This document shows positions 50,190 through 57,904 of a stretch of DNA of 64,000 nucleotides, piece after piece. Numbering within the stretch: position 1 is the stretch's first letter; each line of letters opens with the position of its first letter. The stretch comes from Clostridia bacterium. GTDB taxonomy: Bacteria > Bacillota_A > Clostridia > Christensenellales > Aristaeellaceae. Below the pieces are notes generated by a model. That model made no database searches, was not told where the DNA came from, and saw nothing but the letters and a program-made list of their open reading frames with translations. The translations under genes were made by a program, and so were the position numbers. The DNA is taken from positions 1-64,000 of the forward strand of contig JAFQEB010000086.1 in NCBI GenBank assembly GCA_017399225.1. The letters are read 5' to 3'.

Positions 50190-50218
50190 CAGCCGGAGGA
50201 CACATCATCCTCCGGCTG
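50190..50218. terminator. Hairpin between convergent genes
   Basis: An 11-bp perfect stem CAGCCGGAGGA / TCCTCCGGCTG directly after the stop at 50183 and before the stop at 50224; T-runs are weak. Confidence 0.6.
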
Positions 50219-50223
50219 CAAGA

Positions 50224-50646
50224 TTATTCCGGTACATCCTCCGCATCCATGAGCGGAACGCCCTTTTCCTTCAGCGCCTTGGCCAGCGCCCCCTGTCCGG
50301 CGATGCGCACGCCGGAAAAGGTACCGTCGTAGATCTGCTTCACGCCGCAGGTCGGGCTGCGGGACTGAAGGATCGCCAGATCGATCTGCTTTCCATCAAT
50401 GGCCGCCAGTGCCCGCTGCACCCCAAGACGGAAGGCCTCCGTACAGTCGTCGCCGTCCCGGGTCAGGACGCGGTCGCCCACCCATTCCACCGGCTTGCGG
50501 GGACAGGGCAGGCCGCCCAGCATCTCCGGACACACGGGGATAATCTCGTGGCCGTCCACATAGCGCAGAACGCGTTCATTGCGGTTGTTGCCGCCGTTGT
50601 ATTTGCAGTTTTGGCCCAGCAAACAGGCGCTGACAAGAATGGTCAT
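50224..50646 (-). CDS. DUF523-family protein
   Basis: 140 residues with the full DUF523 pattern: VSACLLGQNCKYNGGNNRNE, VCPEMLGGLPCPRKP, and ILQSRSPTCGVKQIYDGTFS. Conserved cysteines may bind metal or serve in catalysis; the family's role is unknown. ATG 50646 has GGAGG 5 nt before it. Confidence 0.9.
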   Translation of the reverse strand: MTILVSACLLGQNCKYNGGNNRNERVLRYVDGHEIIPVCPEMLGGLPCPRKPVEWVGDRVLTRDGDDCTEAFRLGVQRALAAIDGKQIDLAILQSRSPTCGVKQIYDGTFSGVRIAGQGALAKALKEKGVPLMDAEDVPE

Positions 50647-50662
50647 GATGTCCTCCAATCCA

Positions 50663-50785
50663 AAAGGCTCTCCTTTGGGGAGAGCTGGCAGCCGCTTGTC
50701 GGCTGACTGAGAGGGGGCTCTTCGAGCTGCATATAAGCCCTCTCACCCGCTCCCGCGGGAGCTCTCCCACAGGGAGAGCCTTTGA
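50663..50785. repeat. Intergenic palindromic repeat unit, complete copy
   Basis: The unit starts AAAAGGCTCTCCTTTGGGGA and ends in the inverse form CTCTCCCACAGGGAGAGCCT, with GGCTGACTGAGAGGG and CCCTCTCACCCGC inside. It is the best-preserved copy of the family seen at 6944-7507. Confidence 0.8.
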
Positions 50786-50787
50786 AG

Positions 50788-51624
50788 TTAGTTTTCCAGC
50801 AGGCGTTCCTTCGTTTCCCGGCCCTCGCGAAGCAGCGCCATCATGCCGTCGCGGTCGCCCGCCCGCAGCGCGTCGCGGTACTCGGTCACCCGCCGGACAA
50901 GATCCTCCACCACGGGCAGCAAAGCCTCCCGGTTGTCAAAGAAGAGCTCCGTCCACATGGTTTCGTTCAGCTTGGCCACGCGGGTCATGTCCGCAAAGGA
51001 GCCCGCAGAAAAGCCGCGGTGCTTATCCGCCATGGGGCACTTGACATAAGCGCTGGAAACGATGTGCGCCAGCTGGGAGGTGTAGGCGATCATCTCATCG
51101 TGAGTTTTGGGATTGGTGAACTGCACCCTGCGGAAGCCCAGATCCAGGAAGAAATCGCGGGCATATTGCAGCAGCTCCGGCTCGTCCAGGCCGTCGGTGC
51201 ACAGGATCATGCTGGCGCCGTCGAAGAGATCATCCCGGGCATAGCGGAAACCGGAATGCTCGCGGCCTGCCATGGGGTGCCCGCCGAGGAAATGCCACTC
51301 CCCTGCCCGGCTGATCGGCGTCAGCTCCGCGCAGATGGACTGCTTCACGCCGCCGCAGTCGATGACGAGGCAGCCGGGCTTGAAATCCGCCGCATGGGCC
51401 TTGACCCACTCGACGATAGCGCCAGGGTAGAGACTGACCAGCACCATGTCGCAGGTGCGCAGCGTCTCGTCGGTCAGCTCTGCGTCAATGGCGCTCATCA
51501 GAAATGCCTGCTGGATGGTCTGCTGATTCAGGTCGCAGCCATACACCGTATGCGCCGTATGCAGCTTGATGGTACGGGCCAGCGAGCCGCCGATGAGGCC
51601 CAGGCCGATAATCGCGATATTCAT
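50788..51624 (-). CDS. tyrA: Prephenate dehydrogenase
   Basis: 278 residues. Rossmann motif IIGLGLIGGSLARTIKLHTA, DCGGVKQSI, GGHPMAGREHSGF (catalytic His region) and TNPKTHDEMIAYTSQLAHIV. It converts prephenate to 4-hydroxyphenylpyruvate with NAD in tyrosine synthesis. No regulatory ACT domain. Unusually it stands apart from other aromatic genes. Its ribosome site is inside a perfect hairpin arm. Confidence 0.94.
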   Translation of the reverse strand: MNIAIIGLGLIGGSLARTIKLHTAHTVYGCDLNQQTIQQAFLMSAIDAELTDETLRTCDMVLVSLYPGAIVEWVKAHAADFKPGCLVIDCGGVKQSICAELTPISRAGEWHFLGGHPMAGREHSGFRYARDDLFDGASMILCTDGLDEPELLQYARDFFLDLGFRRVQFTNPKTHDEMIAYTSQLAHIVSSAYVKCPMADKHRGFSAGSFADMTRVAKLNETMWTELFFDNREALLPVVEDLVRRVTEYRDALRAGDRDGMMALLREGRETKERLLEN

Positions 51625-51628
51625 GGGG

Positions 51629-51682
51629 AAACCCTCCGTTCTACAGTGCTACAAGGTGTAGTTTCGACAGAACGGAGGGTTT
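51629..51682 (-). promoter_or_regulatory. Long hairpin masking the tyrA ribosome site
   Basis: On the minus strand AAACCCTCCGTTCT (51669-51682) pairs perfectly over 14 bp with AGAACGGAGGGTTT (51629-51642). The second arm holds GGAGGG, the Shine-Dalgarno of tyrA. The 26-nt loop contains CTACACCTTGTAG, a further small hairpin. No T-run follows on the minus strand, so translational control or RNA stability is more likely than termination. Confidence 0.65.
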
Positions 51683-51719
51683 TCCTTTCTTTTGCCGGAT
51701 TAGAACAGAGGAAGGACAA

Positions 51720-52568
51720 TTACTGCCACTCGGGGACGGCAGCGCGAAGTTCTGCTAACTTGTCATAGTCGTATTCGACTGGTTTGCCAAACTCCGGCAC
51801 AGGTTTCGGGCCATTCAAATAAGCCAAATAGGCTTCCATTTCAGGAGAACAGGTAGGCACTTCGTCACCGTGTTTGTAGATGAGTTCCTGTCCATCGCTA
51901 TACTCCACCCAAATCTCCCGAATGGGATTAGGATCGTATATAAAGAAATTTTCTCTGCCAATCCGTTTGTTCTCCTTCTCCACCTCTTCTTTTGTCATTC
52001 GTACCCAGCCCTGTTCCTCCCAGCCACCAAGTACGCTGGTGCAATAACCACCATACATCTTCTCGTACTTTTCGTTGCCAAGCAGAACGATCGTCCGTCT
52101 GGGGTGCAGGGTTATCACGCCGATCGTAGCGTCAACTCCCCAGCCAGGACCGATAGACACATCATTTCGCGCCTGGTCATACACAACAAGCCCACTGCCA
52201 TCGGACGTTTTATACAGTTGTACCGAAACTTCGTTTTTCTTCATGAGGATACGCTGATGTATCGTCAGTTCATCCCAAAGCCAACCACCGCCGAACAGCA
52301 GCAGATAACACATCACAATGCAGATGATGATCGACCAAAGAACACGCTTCCTGCGCTTCTTCTTCACGGCCTTGGCCGCCTTTTCCATCTCCGCACGTTC
52401 CTTTTCCTGATTCGCCCGGGGCAGCTCCACCTTCATTGCGCCATAAGTCAGCGCACATTCCGTGCATTCTGCGATATGCTCGTCCACATATTGCTGGCTC
52501 TCCTCGCTTGCCACGCCGTCGATCACCAGGGGCATCAAGTCCTTGGCTACATTGCATTTACTCTTCAT
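51720..52568 (-). CDS. Anti-sigma factor with zinc-finger (zf-HC2) and one membrane span
   Basis: 282 residues. N-terminal putative zinc site KCNV...DEHIAECTEC (His-x3-Cys-x2-Cys) is the ZAS fold of anti-sigma factors. A basic stretch precedes one membrane span (VLWSIIICIVMCYLLLFGGG), then a 170-residue extracytoplasmic domain without a known family. It probably holds the ECF sigma factor encoded upstream at the membrane; the 11-nt overlap couples their translation. Confidence 0.85.
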   Translation of the reverse strand: MKSKCNVAKDLMPLVIDGVASEESQQYVDEHIAECTECALTYGAMKVELPRANQEKERAEMEKAAKAVKKKRRKRVLWSIIICIVMCYLLLFGGGWLWDELTIHQRILMKKNEVSVQLYKTSDGSGLVVYDQARNDVSIGPGWGVDATIGVITLHPRRTIVLLGNEKYEKMYGGYCTSVLGGWEEQGWVRMTKEEVEKENKRIGRENFFIYDPNPIREIWVEYSDGQELIYKHGDEVPTCSPEMEAYLAYLNGPKPVPEFGKPVEYDYDKLAELRAAVPEWQ

Positions 52569-53052
52569 ATAAATGCTCCTCCTTTGCCATTTGCTGCAAT
52601 GCCTGCCGAGCCCGGTAGTAGGTCACCCGCGCCCAGCTTTCCGATTTGCCGAAGAGGCTGCCGATCTGGCTGTGACTCAAATCACCGAAGGTTCGCAGGG
52701 TGAAGACCTCCCGCATGGGTTCCGGCAGGCGGTGTACCAGGCGGTGGGCCGCCATCACCCGGTCGCTGCTGACCAGCGCATCCGTCACGTCGTCCGCTGA
52801 AGCCTGTGCAGCGGTTTCCAGCGGCAGCAGCTCCTTCTTGCGCACGGCATTGTACAGCTGCCTTTTGGCGATGGTACACAGCCAGGTCGATATGCTTGCC
52901 TGCCCGCGGAAGTCTCCCCAGTGCCGGAACGCCTGATAGAAGGTCTCCTGGGTAAGCTCCTCGGCCAGGTGGCTGTTTCCGCACAGCCGCAGGAGGAACG
53001 CATGGATCATCTGCCGGTATTCCTGGTAGGTCTGTTCAAAGTCAGCGGCCAT
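52558..53052 (-). CDS. ECF-type RNA polymerase sigma factor
   Basis: 164 residues. Region 2: AEELTQETFYQAFRHWGDFR and STWLCTIAKRQLYNAVRKK; region 4: LPEPMREVFTLRTFGDLSHS followed by QIGSLFGKSESWARVTYYRA. It directs polymerase to a stress or envelope regulon and is paired with the anti-sigma gene just downstream. AAGGAGG precedes ATG 53052. A candidate autoregulated promoter lies upstream. Confidence 0.93.
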   Translation of the reverse strand: MAADFEQTYQEYRQMIHAFLLRLCGNSHLAEELTQETFYQAFRHWGDFRGQASISTWLCTIAKRQLYNAVRKKELLPLETAAQASADDVTDALVSSDRVMAAHRLVHRLPEPMREVFTLRTFGDLSHSQIGSLFGKSESWARVTYYRARQALQQMAKEEHLYEE

Positions 53053-53096
53053 GAGAGGTTCCTCCTTTCGCAGTTTTCAAGCGCGCTTTCATCAAT

Positions 53097-53124
53097 TAGA
53101 CACGCATCCCGGCAAAACGTTACA
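53097..53124 (-). promoter_or_regulatory. Candidate ECF-type (autoregulated) promoter
   Basis: TGTAAC, 16 nt, TGTCTA on the minus strand, resembling ECF promoters of the TGAAAC-N16-CGTC kind. Confidence 0.45.
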
Positions 53125-53126
53125 GC

Positions 53127-53158
53127 AAAAAACGCCCGTGCAGAAAATTGCACAGGCG
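53127..53158 (-). terminator. Terminator of the CAT-like gene
   Basis: CGCCTGTGCA / TGCACGGGCG stem followed by TTTTTT on the minus strand, 6 nt past the stop. Confidence 0.92.
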
Positions 53159-53164
53159 ATGATT

Positions 53165-54082
53165 TTACGCAGTCTTTTCCTGCGTGACGGTTTCCTCTGC
53201 CTTCTCGACCTTGGGCACATGGTACTCGCACTTGGGGTCGAAGCGGACGGACTCAGGCGGAAGCTCCAGCTCCTCGGGGTGGTTGAGGAGGTAGTTCATC
53301 GTGCCGAAGAACTGGGCGTAATGCGCACCGGAGCAGACGCGCTCGTCAGCCGTGATGCCGATGGGCAGGAAGCGCTTCATGCGGGTGACGCCCTTCTCCA
53401 TCACTGCGATGCGCTCCAGGGTGCCCATGCCGAAGAACAGGCTGGTGGAGCCGAAGTTGTAGATGTGATGGTTGACATGGTGCAGGCCGATGGAGGCGTT
53501 GTTGGTGATGTACATGGAGGTGTGGAAGGGCAGCTCATCCAGCAGCGCGCCGGGGCACAGGCCGTAGCGGTCCAGCAGGCGCACCAGGCCGACGATGGCC
53601 GTGGGCAGGCCGGGAATGGCAAAGAGCAGCTTCACCAGCTTATCCACAAAGTTCTGGTTCTCCACGCCGCGGCTGCCCTCAATGACCTTGTTCATGCGGT
53701 CACGGACGTCGAAGATGGTATCGGTCAGGTCGAACTTGATCTTCACCGCCGTCTCGCCCGCATCGGGATCGGTCATGTCCTTGAGCATGGTGAAGGACAC
53801 CGTGCAGTTGTTGCGGGAGAAGAACTGCTTGTTCATGATGTAGCGGTTGATCTCCGGGTGCTGGGAAACGGTGCGAACGAAGGCCGCAATGATGATCTGC
53901 ATGAAGGTGATCTTCTCGCCCTCTGCGCCCTTCTTGGCAATGTAGCGGGCCATGAGCTCGTAGTCCGCCTTGTGCTGCAGGAACACCTGCGCGTCACAGC
54001 GCATGGGCATCAGGTAAGGGGTAATGCGAACGACGGGGTCGATGTCCTTGACACGGCGGCCGTCCGGTCGGAATCCAAACAT
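53165..54082 (-). CDS. CAT/E2-like acyltransferase-fold protein
   Basis: 305 residues related to chloramphenicol acetyltransferase and the catalytic domain of 2-oxoacid dehydrogenase E2. TSMYITNNASIGLHHVNHHI and GITADERVCSGAHYAQFF align with the family's core; the usual DHRxxDG active-site motif reads DERVCSG, so the catalytic His is Glu. There is no lipoyl domain and no E1/E3 gene nearby. It may act on another acyl-CoA or be non-catalytic. ATG 54082 is preferred (GAGGAG 7 nt before it) over an ATG 6 nt upstream. Confidence 0.78.
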   Translation of the reverse strand: MFGFRPDGRRVKDIDPVVRITPYLMPMRCDAQVFLQHKADYELMARYIAKKGAEGEKITFMQIIIAAFVRTVSQHPEINRYIMNKQFFSRNNCTVSFTMLKDMTDPDAGETAVKIKFDLTDTIFDVRDRMNKVIEGSRGVENQNFVDKLVKLLFAIPGLPTAIVGLVRLLDRYGLCPGALLDELPFHTSMYITNNASIGLHHVNHHIYNFGSTSLFFGMGTLERIAVMEKGVTRMKRFLPIGITADERVCSGAHYAQFFGTMNYLLNHPEELELPPESVRFDPKCEYHVPKVEKAEETVTQEKTA

Positions 54083-54231
54083 GGGCATTCTCCTCTTTTG
54101 CAATCTGGGCGACGGTATGATGACGAATGAATGAAAAAATGCAAGTCGCCTGCTTCTATTGTAATGGTTTCGCGGGATTTGTCAACAAAAATCGGCTGCG
54201 CAGGCTGCAATTCGCATCGCACAGCGGCCCC

Positions 54232-54260
54232 TTGCAATTTTTGTGCAAATGGAGTATCCT
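54232..54260 (+). promoter_or_regulatory. Promoter of the nucleotidyltransferase gene
   Basis: TTGCAA, 17 nt, TATCCT; AGGAGG and ATG about 50 nt later. Confidence 0.55.
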
Positions 54261-54315
54261 TAAAGCAGCAGTCGCGCCGCTGCGGTATACGGCGCTATGA
54301 GGAGGAAGATCCGCA

Positions 54316-55233
54316 ATGAAGGAACCGATTCTCGTTATTCTGGCAGCAGGTATGGGCTCGCGCTACGGCGGGCTGAAGCAGATGGATCCCATCGGCCCCT
54401 CGGGCGAGGTGATCCTGGATTACAGCATCTTTGATGCACGGCGCGCAGGCTTCAAGCGCGTGGTGTTCCTGATCAAGCATGAGATCGAAAAGGACTTCCG
54501 CGAGGTCGTGGGCAGCCGGATCGAGCCGCACATGGAGGTCACCTATGCCTTCCAGCAGCTGGATATGATCCCGGAGGGCTGCCGGATCCCCGAGGGCCGC
54601 GTAAAGCCCTGGGGCACCGGCCACGCCGTGCTCTGCTGCCGCGATGTGATCGACGCACCCTTCCTGGTCATCAACGCCGACGATTATTACGGCGTGGAGG
54701 CCTACCGCACCGCATATGAGACGCTTTGCAGCCTCCGGGATGACGACAAGGCCCGCTATTTCATGATGGGCTATCAGCTCAAGAACACGCTGACGGAAAA
54801 CGGCTCCGTCGCCCGCGGCGTATGCACCGTTGACGCGGAGGGCAACCTCACCACCGTCACCGAGCGCACCCACATCATCTCCACCTGCGACGGCCCGCTG
54901 TACACCGAGGACGGCGATGTCTATCACCGTCTGAGCGCTGACGCCCCGGTGAGCATGAACATGTTCGGCTTCACGCCCAGCCTGATCGAGGAGATGGCCC
55001 GCGAATTCCCCCGCTTCCTGCAGGAGACGGTGCCGGGCAATCCGCTGAAGGCGGAATACTTCCTCCCCGGCGTGGTCAACGGAATGCTGAACAAGGAAAC
55101 AGCCACGGTGAAGGTCCTGACCTGCACGGAGAAGTGGTACGGCGTCACCTACCGGGAGGACAAGCCCCTGGTGATGGCCGCCCTGCGCCGCATGGCGGAG
55201 GAGGGCCTCTATCCCACGCCGCTGTGGGGCTGA
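54316..55233 (+). CDS. Sugar-phosphate nucleotidyltransferase
   Basis: 305 residues of the NTP-transferase fold. The signature is ILAAGMGSRYGGLKQMDPIG; the metal/substrate Asp lies in FLVINADDYYG, and GTGHAVLCC contacts the base. It probably makes an NDP-sugar for wall polymers, but the sugar and nucleotide cannot be told. No neighbouring glycan gene helps. No signal peptide. Confidence 0.88.
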   Translation: MKEPILVILAAGMGSRYGGLKQMDPIGPSGEVILDYSIFDARRAGFKRVVFLIKHEIEKDFREVVGSRIEPHMEVTYAFQQLDMIPEGCRIPEGRVKPWGTGHAVLCCRDVIDAPFLVINADDYYGVEAYRTAYETLCSLRDDDKARYFMMGYQLKNTLTENGSVARGVCTVDAEGNLTTVTERTHIISTCDGPLYTEDGDVYHRLSADAPVSMNMFGFTPSLIEEMAREFPRFLQETVPGNPLKAEYFLPGVVNGMLNKETATVKVLTCTEKWYGVTYREDKPLVMAALRRMAEEGLYPTPLWG

Positions 55234-55262
55234 TCTTCCACTGCGAAAACCACATAGATAAT

Positions 55263-55297
55263 GCCCCTGCGCCATCGTGGCGCAGGGGCTGCATTTT
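55263..55297. terminator. Bidirectional terminator between convergent genes
   Basis: An 11-bp perfect stem GCCCCTGCGCC / GGCGCAGGGGC with ATCGT loop; TGCATTTTA follows on plus. Confidence 0.8.
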
Positions 55298-57083
55298 ACT
55301 GCCCGTACACATAGGGCATATTGTGCTGGATGGTCTTCTGGTACATCTTGTAGTCCGAGGTATGGAGCAGCTCCCGGCCAACCTCCTGGCCGCTCTGGTA
55401 GTAGACCTTGTAGGTCTCCACCCGGTAGCCGGTGCGGGGCTTGACTGTCTGCTTCTCCGTGCCGTACTCCAGCTCGGGGTTGTACACATAGAGCGTTTCG
55501 GAGGGCGGCTCCTTGGTGTAGACGACCTCGCTTTCCAGATCGATGCTCGCGCCGTCGCCAAGGCTCATGCCGTAGATCTCCGTGGTGACGGTCTTGTTGG
55601 ACTTATCGCAGCGGGCAACGATGAAGATCGGCCAGTCCGTATCATTACGGAACTTGAAGTCCAGGTTGGGCCAGTTGACCGTGGCGTCCTCGCCCTTGGG
55701 CACATAGTCGGAGGGCCATGCGTGGGGCTTGCGGGTCACAATGGTCAGGTTGGCGCGCACCACGGCATTGAAAAGGGTGGTGCTGGTCTGGCAGACGCCG
55801 CCGCCGATCTCGTCGAAGGTCTCGCCGCCCGCGATGGCTGCAGCGGGCCTGTAGCCTTTGGCCTCGGTACGCTGGCCCGTCGCTGCGTTGAAGGAGAAGG
55901 TCTCCCCCGGCAGGACGGTCGTGCCGTTGATGGCCTCCGCCGACAGGGCGATGTTGGTCGTGCGGTTCGTATTGCCGGTCTTCTTGGTCGTGAAGGAAGA
56001 GATGAGCCCGAAGCGGTTCATCAGCTCCGCCTTGGTCACGGAGGCCAGGACTACTTGCGGCTCCACGCGGATGGTGCCGCTGTAAACGCCGCTGTCCAGC
56101 CACTGGGTCACTTCCTGATAAATGGCGTCCGCATCGATATACACGCCGGATTCATCGCTGTTGAAGGTGAAGCGCTTTGTGCTCTGATCAAAGGCGGCCA
56201 CGGAGGCGTTGACGGGCTCCCGGTTGATGGACTGGGCAATGCCGTCCACCATGCTCCGGACGGTCTCCCGGTCATAGGTGGTAACTGTATAGAGGCCCAC
56301 GGGCTGCTGGAGGGTCTGCTGCACGGTGTTCAGGCGCTGCTTAAAGGGCGTCACGCCCGTACCGCGGATGGCATCCGTGTTGCCGCGACCGATGGCATAG
56401 GCCTGGGCGACCACCTCATCCACATTGCGGTACAGGGGCACATTCCCCGAGTCAATGGACCAGGTGTACTCGCCGACATTCACGCCGATGGCAAAGCTGC
56501 TGCCCTCGCCCCCCGGCACGCCGTAGACCGCCTGGGCAGCCTCCTCCCGGGTCATGCCGCCCACATGCACGCCGTCGATGAATACGCCGTCATAGATCCG
56601 CCCGGTATCAAGGACGCTCCGCCAGCTGTTGAAGGCGTCGATGGCGTCCTGATCCTTCATGATCACGCTGCCGTTGACAAAGGCGTAGCTGGGCATCGAA
56701 TCGTATTCCAACCCGAGCCACTGGGGCGCGGCAAAGGCGACCAACGCGCCGCTGCACATCAGGCAGATGACCGACACCGCCAGCCACAGCCCGGTATGCC
56801 GGTTCTTGCTTTTCTTCTTCCGCTGCTTTGAAACGGGCTTCGCGCCGCTTACGACCTGCTGGTCGAAATCGCTGTAAGCGCGCTGGGTACGCTTTATCTG
56901 CTGGGGCTGCCAGGCAGAGTAGTCCGCCTGCATCTGATGCTGGCGTGCCTGCAGCTCAGCCGAGCGGCCGATCGGCTGCCGGGTGCGGGGCTTGCGCGCC
57001 TGGCCTGCCGGGGTCACATCCGCAGGCTTCTGCGCATACCGGTCCGCCCGGCGGTTCCTGCCCGATTGAGGCGTCTGAGTCAT
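55296..57083 (-). CDS. VanW-family membrane protein
   Basis: 595 residues. A basic, disordered cytoplasmic N-terminus (about 1-95) precedes one membrane span (GLWLAVSVICLMCSGALVAF). Outside lie a peptidoglycan-binding-4-like region (about 150-345) and the VanW domain (about 365-510; TVLPGETFSFNAATGQRTEA, EIGGGVCQTSTTLFNAVVRA). A short G5-like C-terminus ends it. VanW-like proteins are envelope proteins of uncertain role, sometimes linked to glycopeptide resistance clusters; none is present here. Confidence 0.9.
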   Translation of the reverse strand: MTQTPQSGRNRRADRYAQKPADVTPAGQARKPRTRQPIGRSAELQARQHQMQADYSAWQPQQIKRTQRAYSDFDQQVVSGAKPVSKQRKKKSKNRHTGLWLAVSVICLMCSGALVAFAAPQWLGLEYDSMPSYAFVNGSVIMKDQDAIDAFNSWRSVLDTGRIYDGVFIDGVHVGGMTREEAAQAVYGVPGGEGSSFAIGVNVGEYTWSIDSGNVPLYRNVDEVVAQAYAIGRGNTDAIRGTGVTPFKQRLNTVQQTLQQPVGLYTVTTYDRETVRSMVDGIAQSINREPVNASVAAFDQSTKRFTFNSDESGVYIDADAIYQEVTQWLDSGVYSGTIRVEPQVVLASVTKAELMNRFGLISSFTTKKTGNTNRTTNIALSAEAINGTTVLPGETFSFNAATGQRTEAKGYRPAAAIAGGETFDEIGGGVCQTSTTLFNAVVRANLTIVTRKPHAWPSDYVPKGEDATVNWPNLDFKFRNDTDWPIFIVARCDKSNKTVTTEIYGMSLGDGASIDLESEVVYTKEPPSETLYVYNPELEYGTEKQTVKPRTGYRVETYKVYYQSGQEVGRELLHTSDYKMYQKTIQHNMPYVYGQ

Positions 57084-57168
57084 AGGTTCCTCCTGTGAAA
57101 TCCTGTAAGAAAGACAAAAGCGCCGGCGGTTGCTTCTCCGCGCGCGCTTTTATCATCTGCATTCATAT

Positions 57169-57801
57169 TCAGTCTTGTCCGGTATGGGCCATGCGATAGG
57201 AAAGCTGCTGCAGGCTGTCCATCAGATGGACGTTGACTACCAGCATATCCTCCGGGTGCGCGAGATCAGCGGGAGCAAAATTCCAGATCGCCCGGACGCC
57301 GCATTCGTAAAGGCGGTGGAGAGTATCCTGCGCAAAGCGCTTGGGCAGCGCCAGCACGGCAATATCCACATGATGCTCCTTCAGGAAATCGGCCAGCGTA
57401 TCCATATGATAAACGGGAACGCCGTCCTGCTCGGTGCCGACGCGGTCCTCCGCCACGTCGAACATGGCGATGGTCTTGAAGCCCTCGCGGGTGAAGCTGG
57501 GATAGCGCGCCACAGCGCAGCCGATATGGCCCGCGCCGATGATGATGACGATATGCTCCCGGGTCAGCCCGAGGATCTCGCCGATATGGCCCTTGAGCTC
57601 CGACACCCGATAGCCGTAGCCCTGGCGGCCAAAGCCGCCGAAGCAGTTGATGTCCTGGCGGATCTGGGAGGGGGTCAGATTCATGCGCTCGCCCAGCTCC
57701 TGGGAGGAAATCTGCATCACGCCTGCCGCCTCCAGCTCACGCAGGTGGCGATAGTAACCCGGCAGTCGACGGATCACCGCATCGGAAACACGGCCAGCCA
57801 T
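57169..57801 (-). CDS. rex: Redox-sensing repressor Rex
   Basis: 210 residues. N-terminal winged helix (AVIRRLPGYYRHLRELEAAG, LTPSQIRQDINCFGGFGRQG) and a Rossmann domain with IIIGAGHIGCAVARY for NADH. Rex senses the NADH/NAD ratio and represses fermentation and hydrogenase genes in Clostridia. It is a natural candidate to control the NADH-linked hydrogenase in this window, although no clear Rex box was found at that promoter. Confidence 0.97.
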   Translation of the reverse strand: MAGRVSDAVIRRLPGYYRHLRELEAAGVMQISSQELGERMNLTPSQIRQDINCFGGFGRQGYGYRVSELKGHIGEILGLTREHIVIIIGAGHIGCAVARYPSFTREGFKTIAMFDVAEDRVGTEQDGVPVYHMDTLADFLKEHHVDIAVLALPKRFAQDTLHRLYECGVRAIWNFAPADLAHPEDMLVVNVHLMDSLQQLSYRMAHTGQD

Positions 57802-57853
57802 ACCCGTTCCTCCTTCATCTCAAGCATCATAATTGGTTGTGCTTAACAGAAAA

Positions 57854-57882
57854 ATTATAGCACACTTTTTCTGGAATTGCAA
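57854..57882 (-). promoter_or_regulatory. Promoter of rex
   Basis: TTGCAA, 17 nt, TATAAT on the minus strand, right behind the stop of the upstream U32 gene. TGTTAAGCACAA just after the start site is a poor half-match to a Rex box. Confidence 0.8.
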
Positions 57883-57904
57883 CCGGCCGGAGAGGCGCAT
57901 TTTT

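Noticed and set aside
51629..51682. T-box or riboswitch for tyrA
   Set aside because: Only about 95 nt are available, with no T-box sequence (AGGGTGGNACCGCG type) or known aptamer motif.
55296..57083. Vancomycin resistance locus
   Set aside because: VanW-like proteins are common in Clostridia; no vanHAX or vanRS genes are nearby.
57842..57853. Rex box at the rex promoter
   Set aside because: TGTTAAGCACAA keeps only half of the TTGTTAA-N6-TTAACAA pattern; too weak to call.
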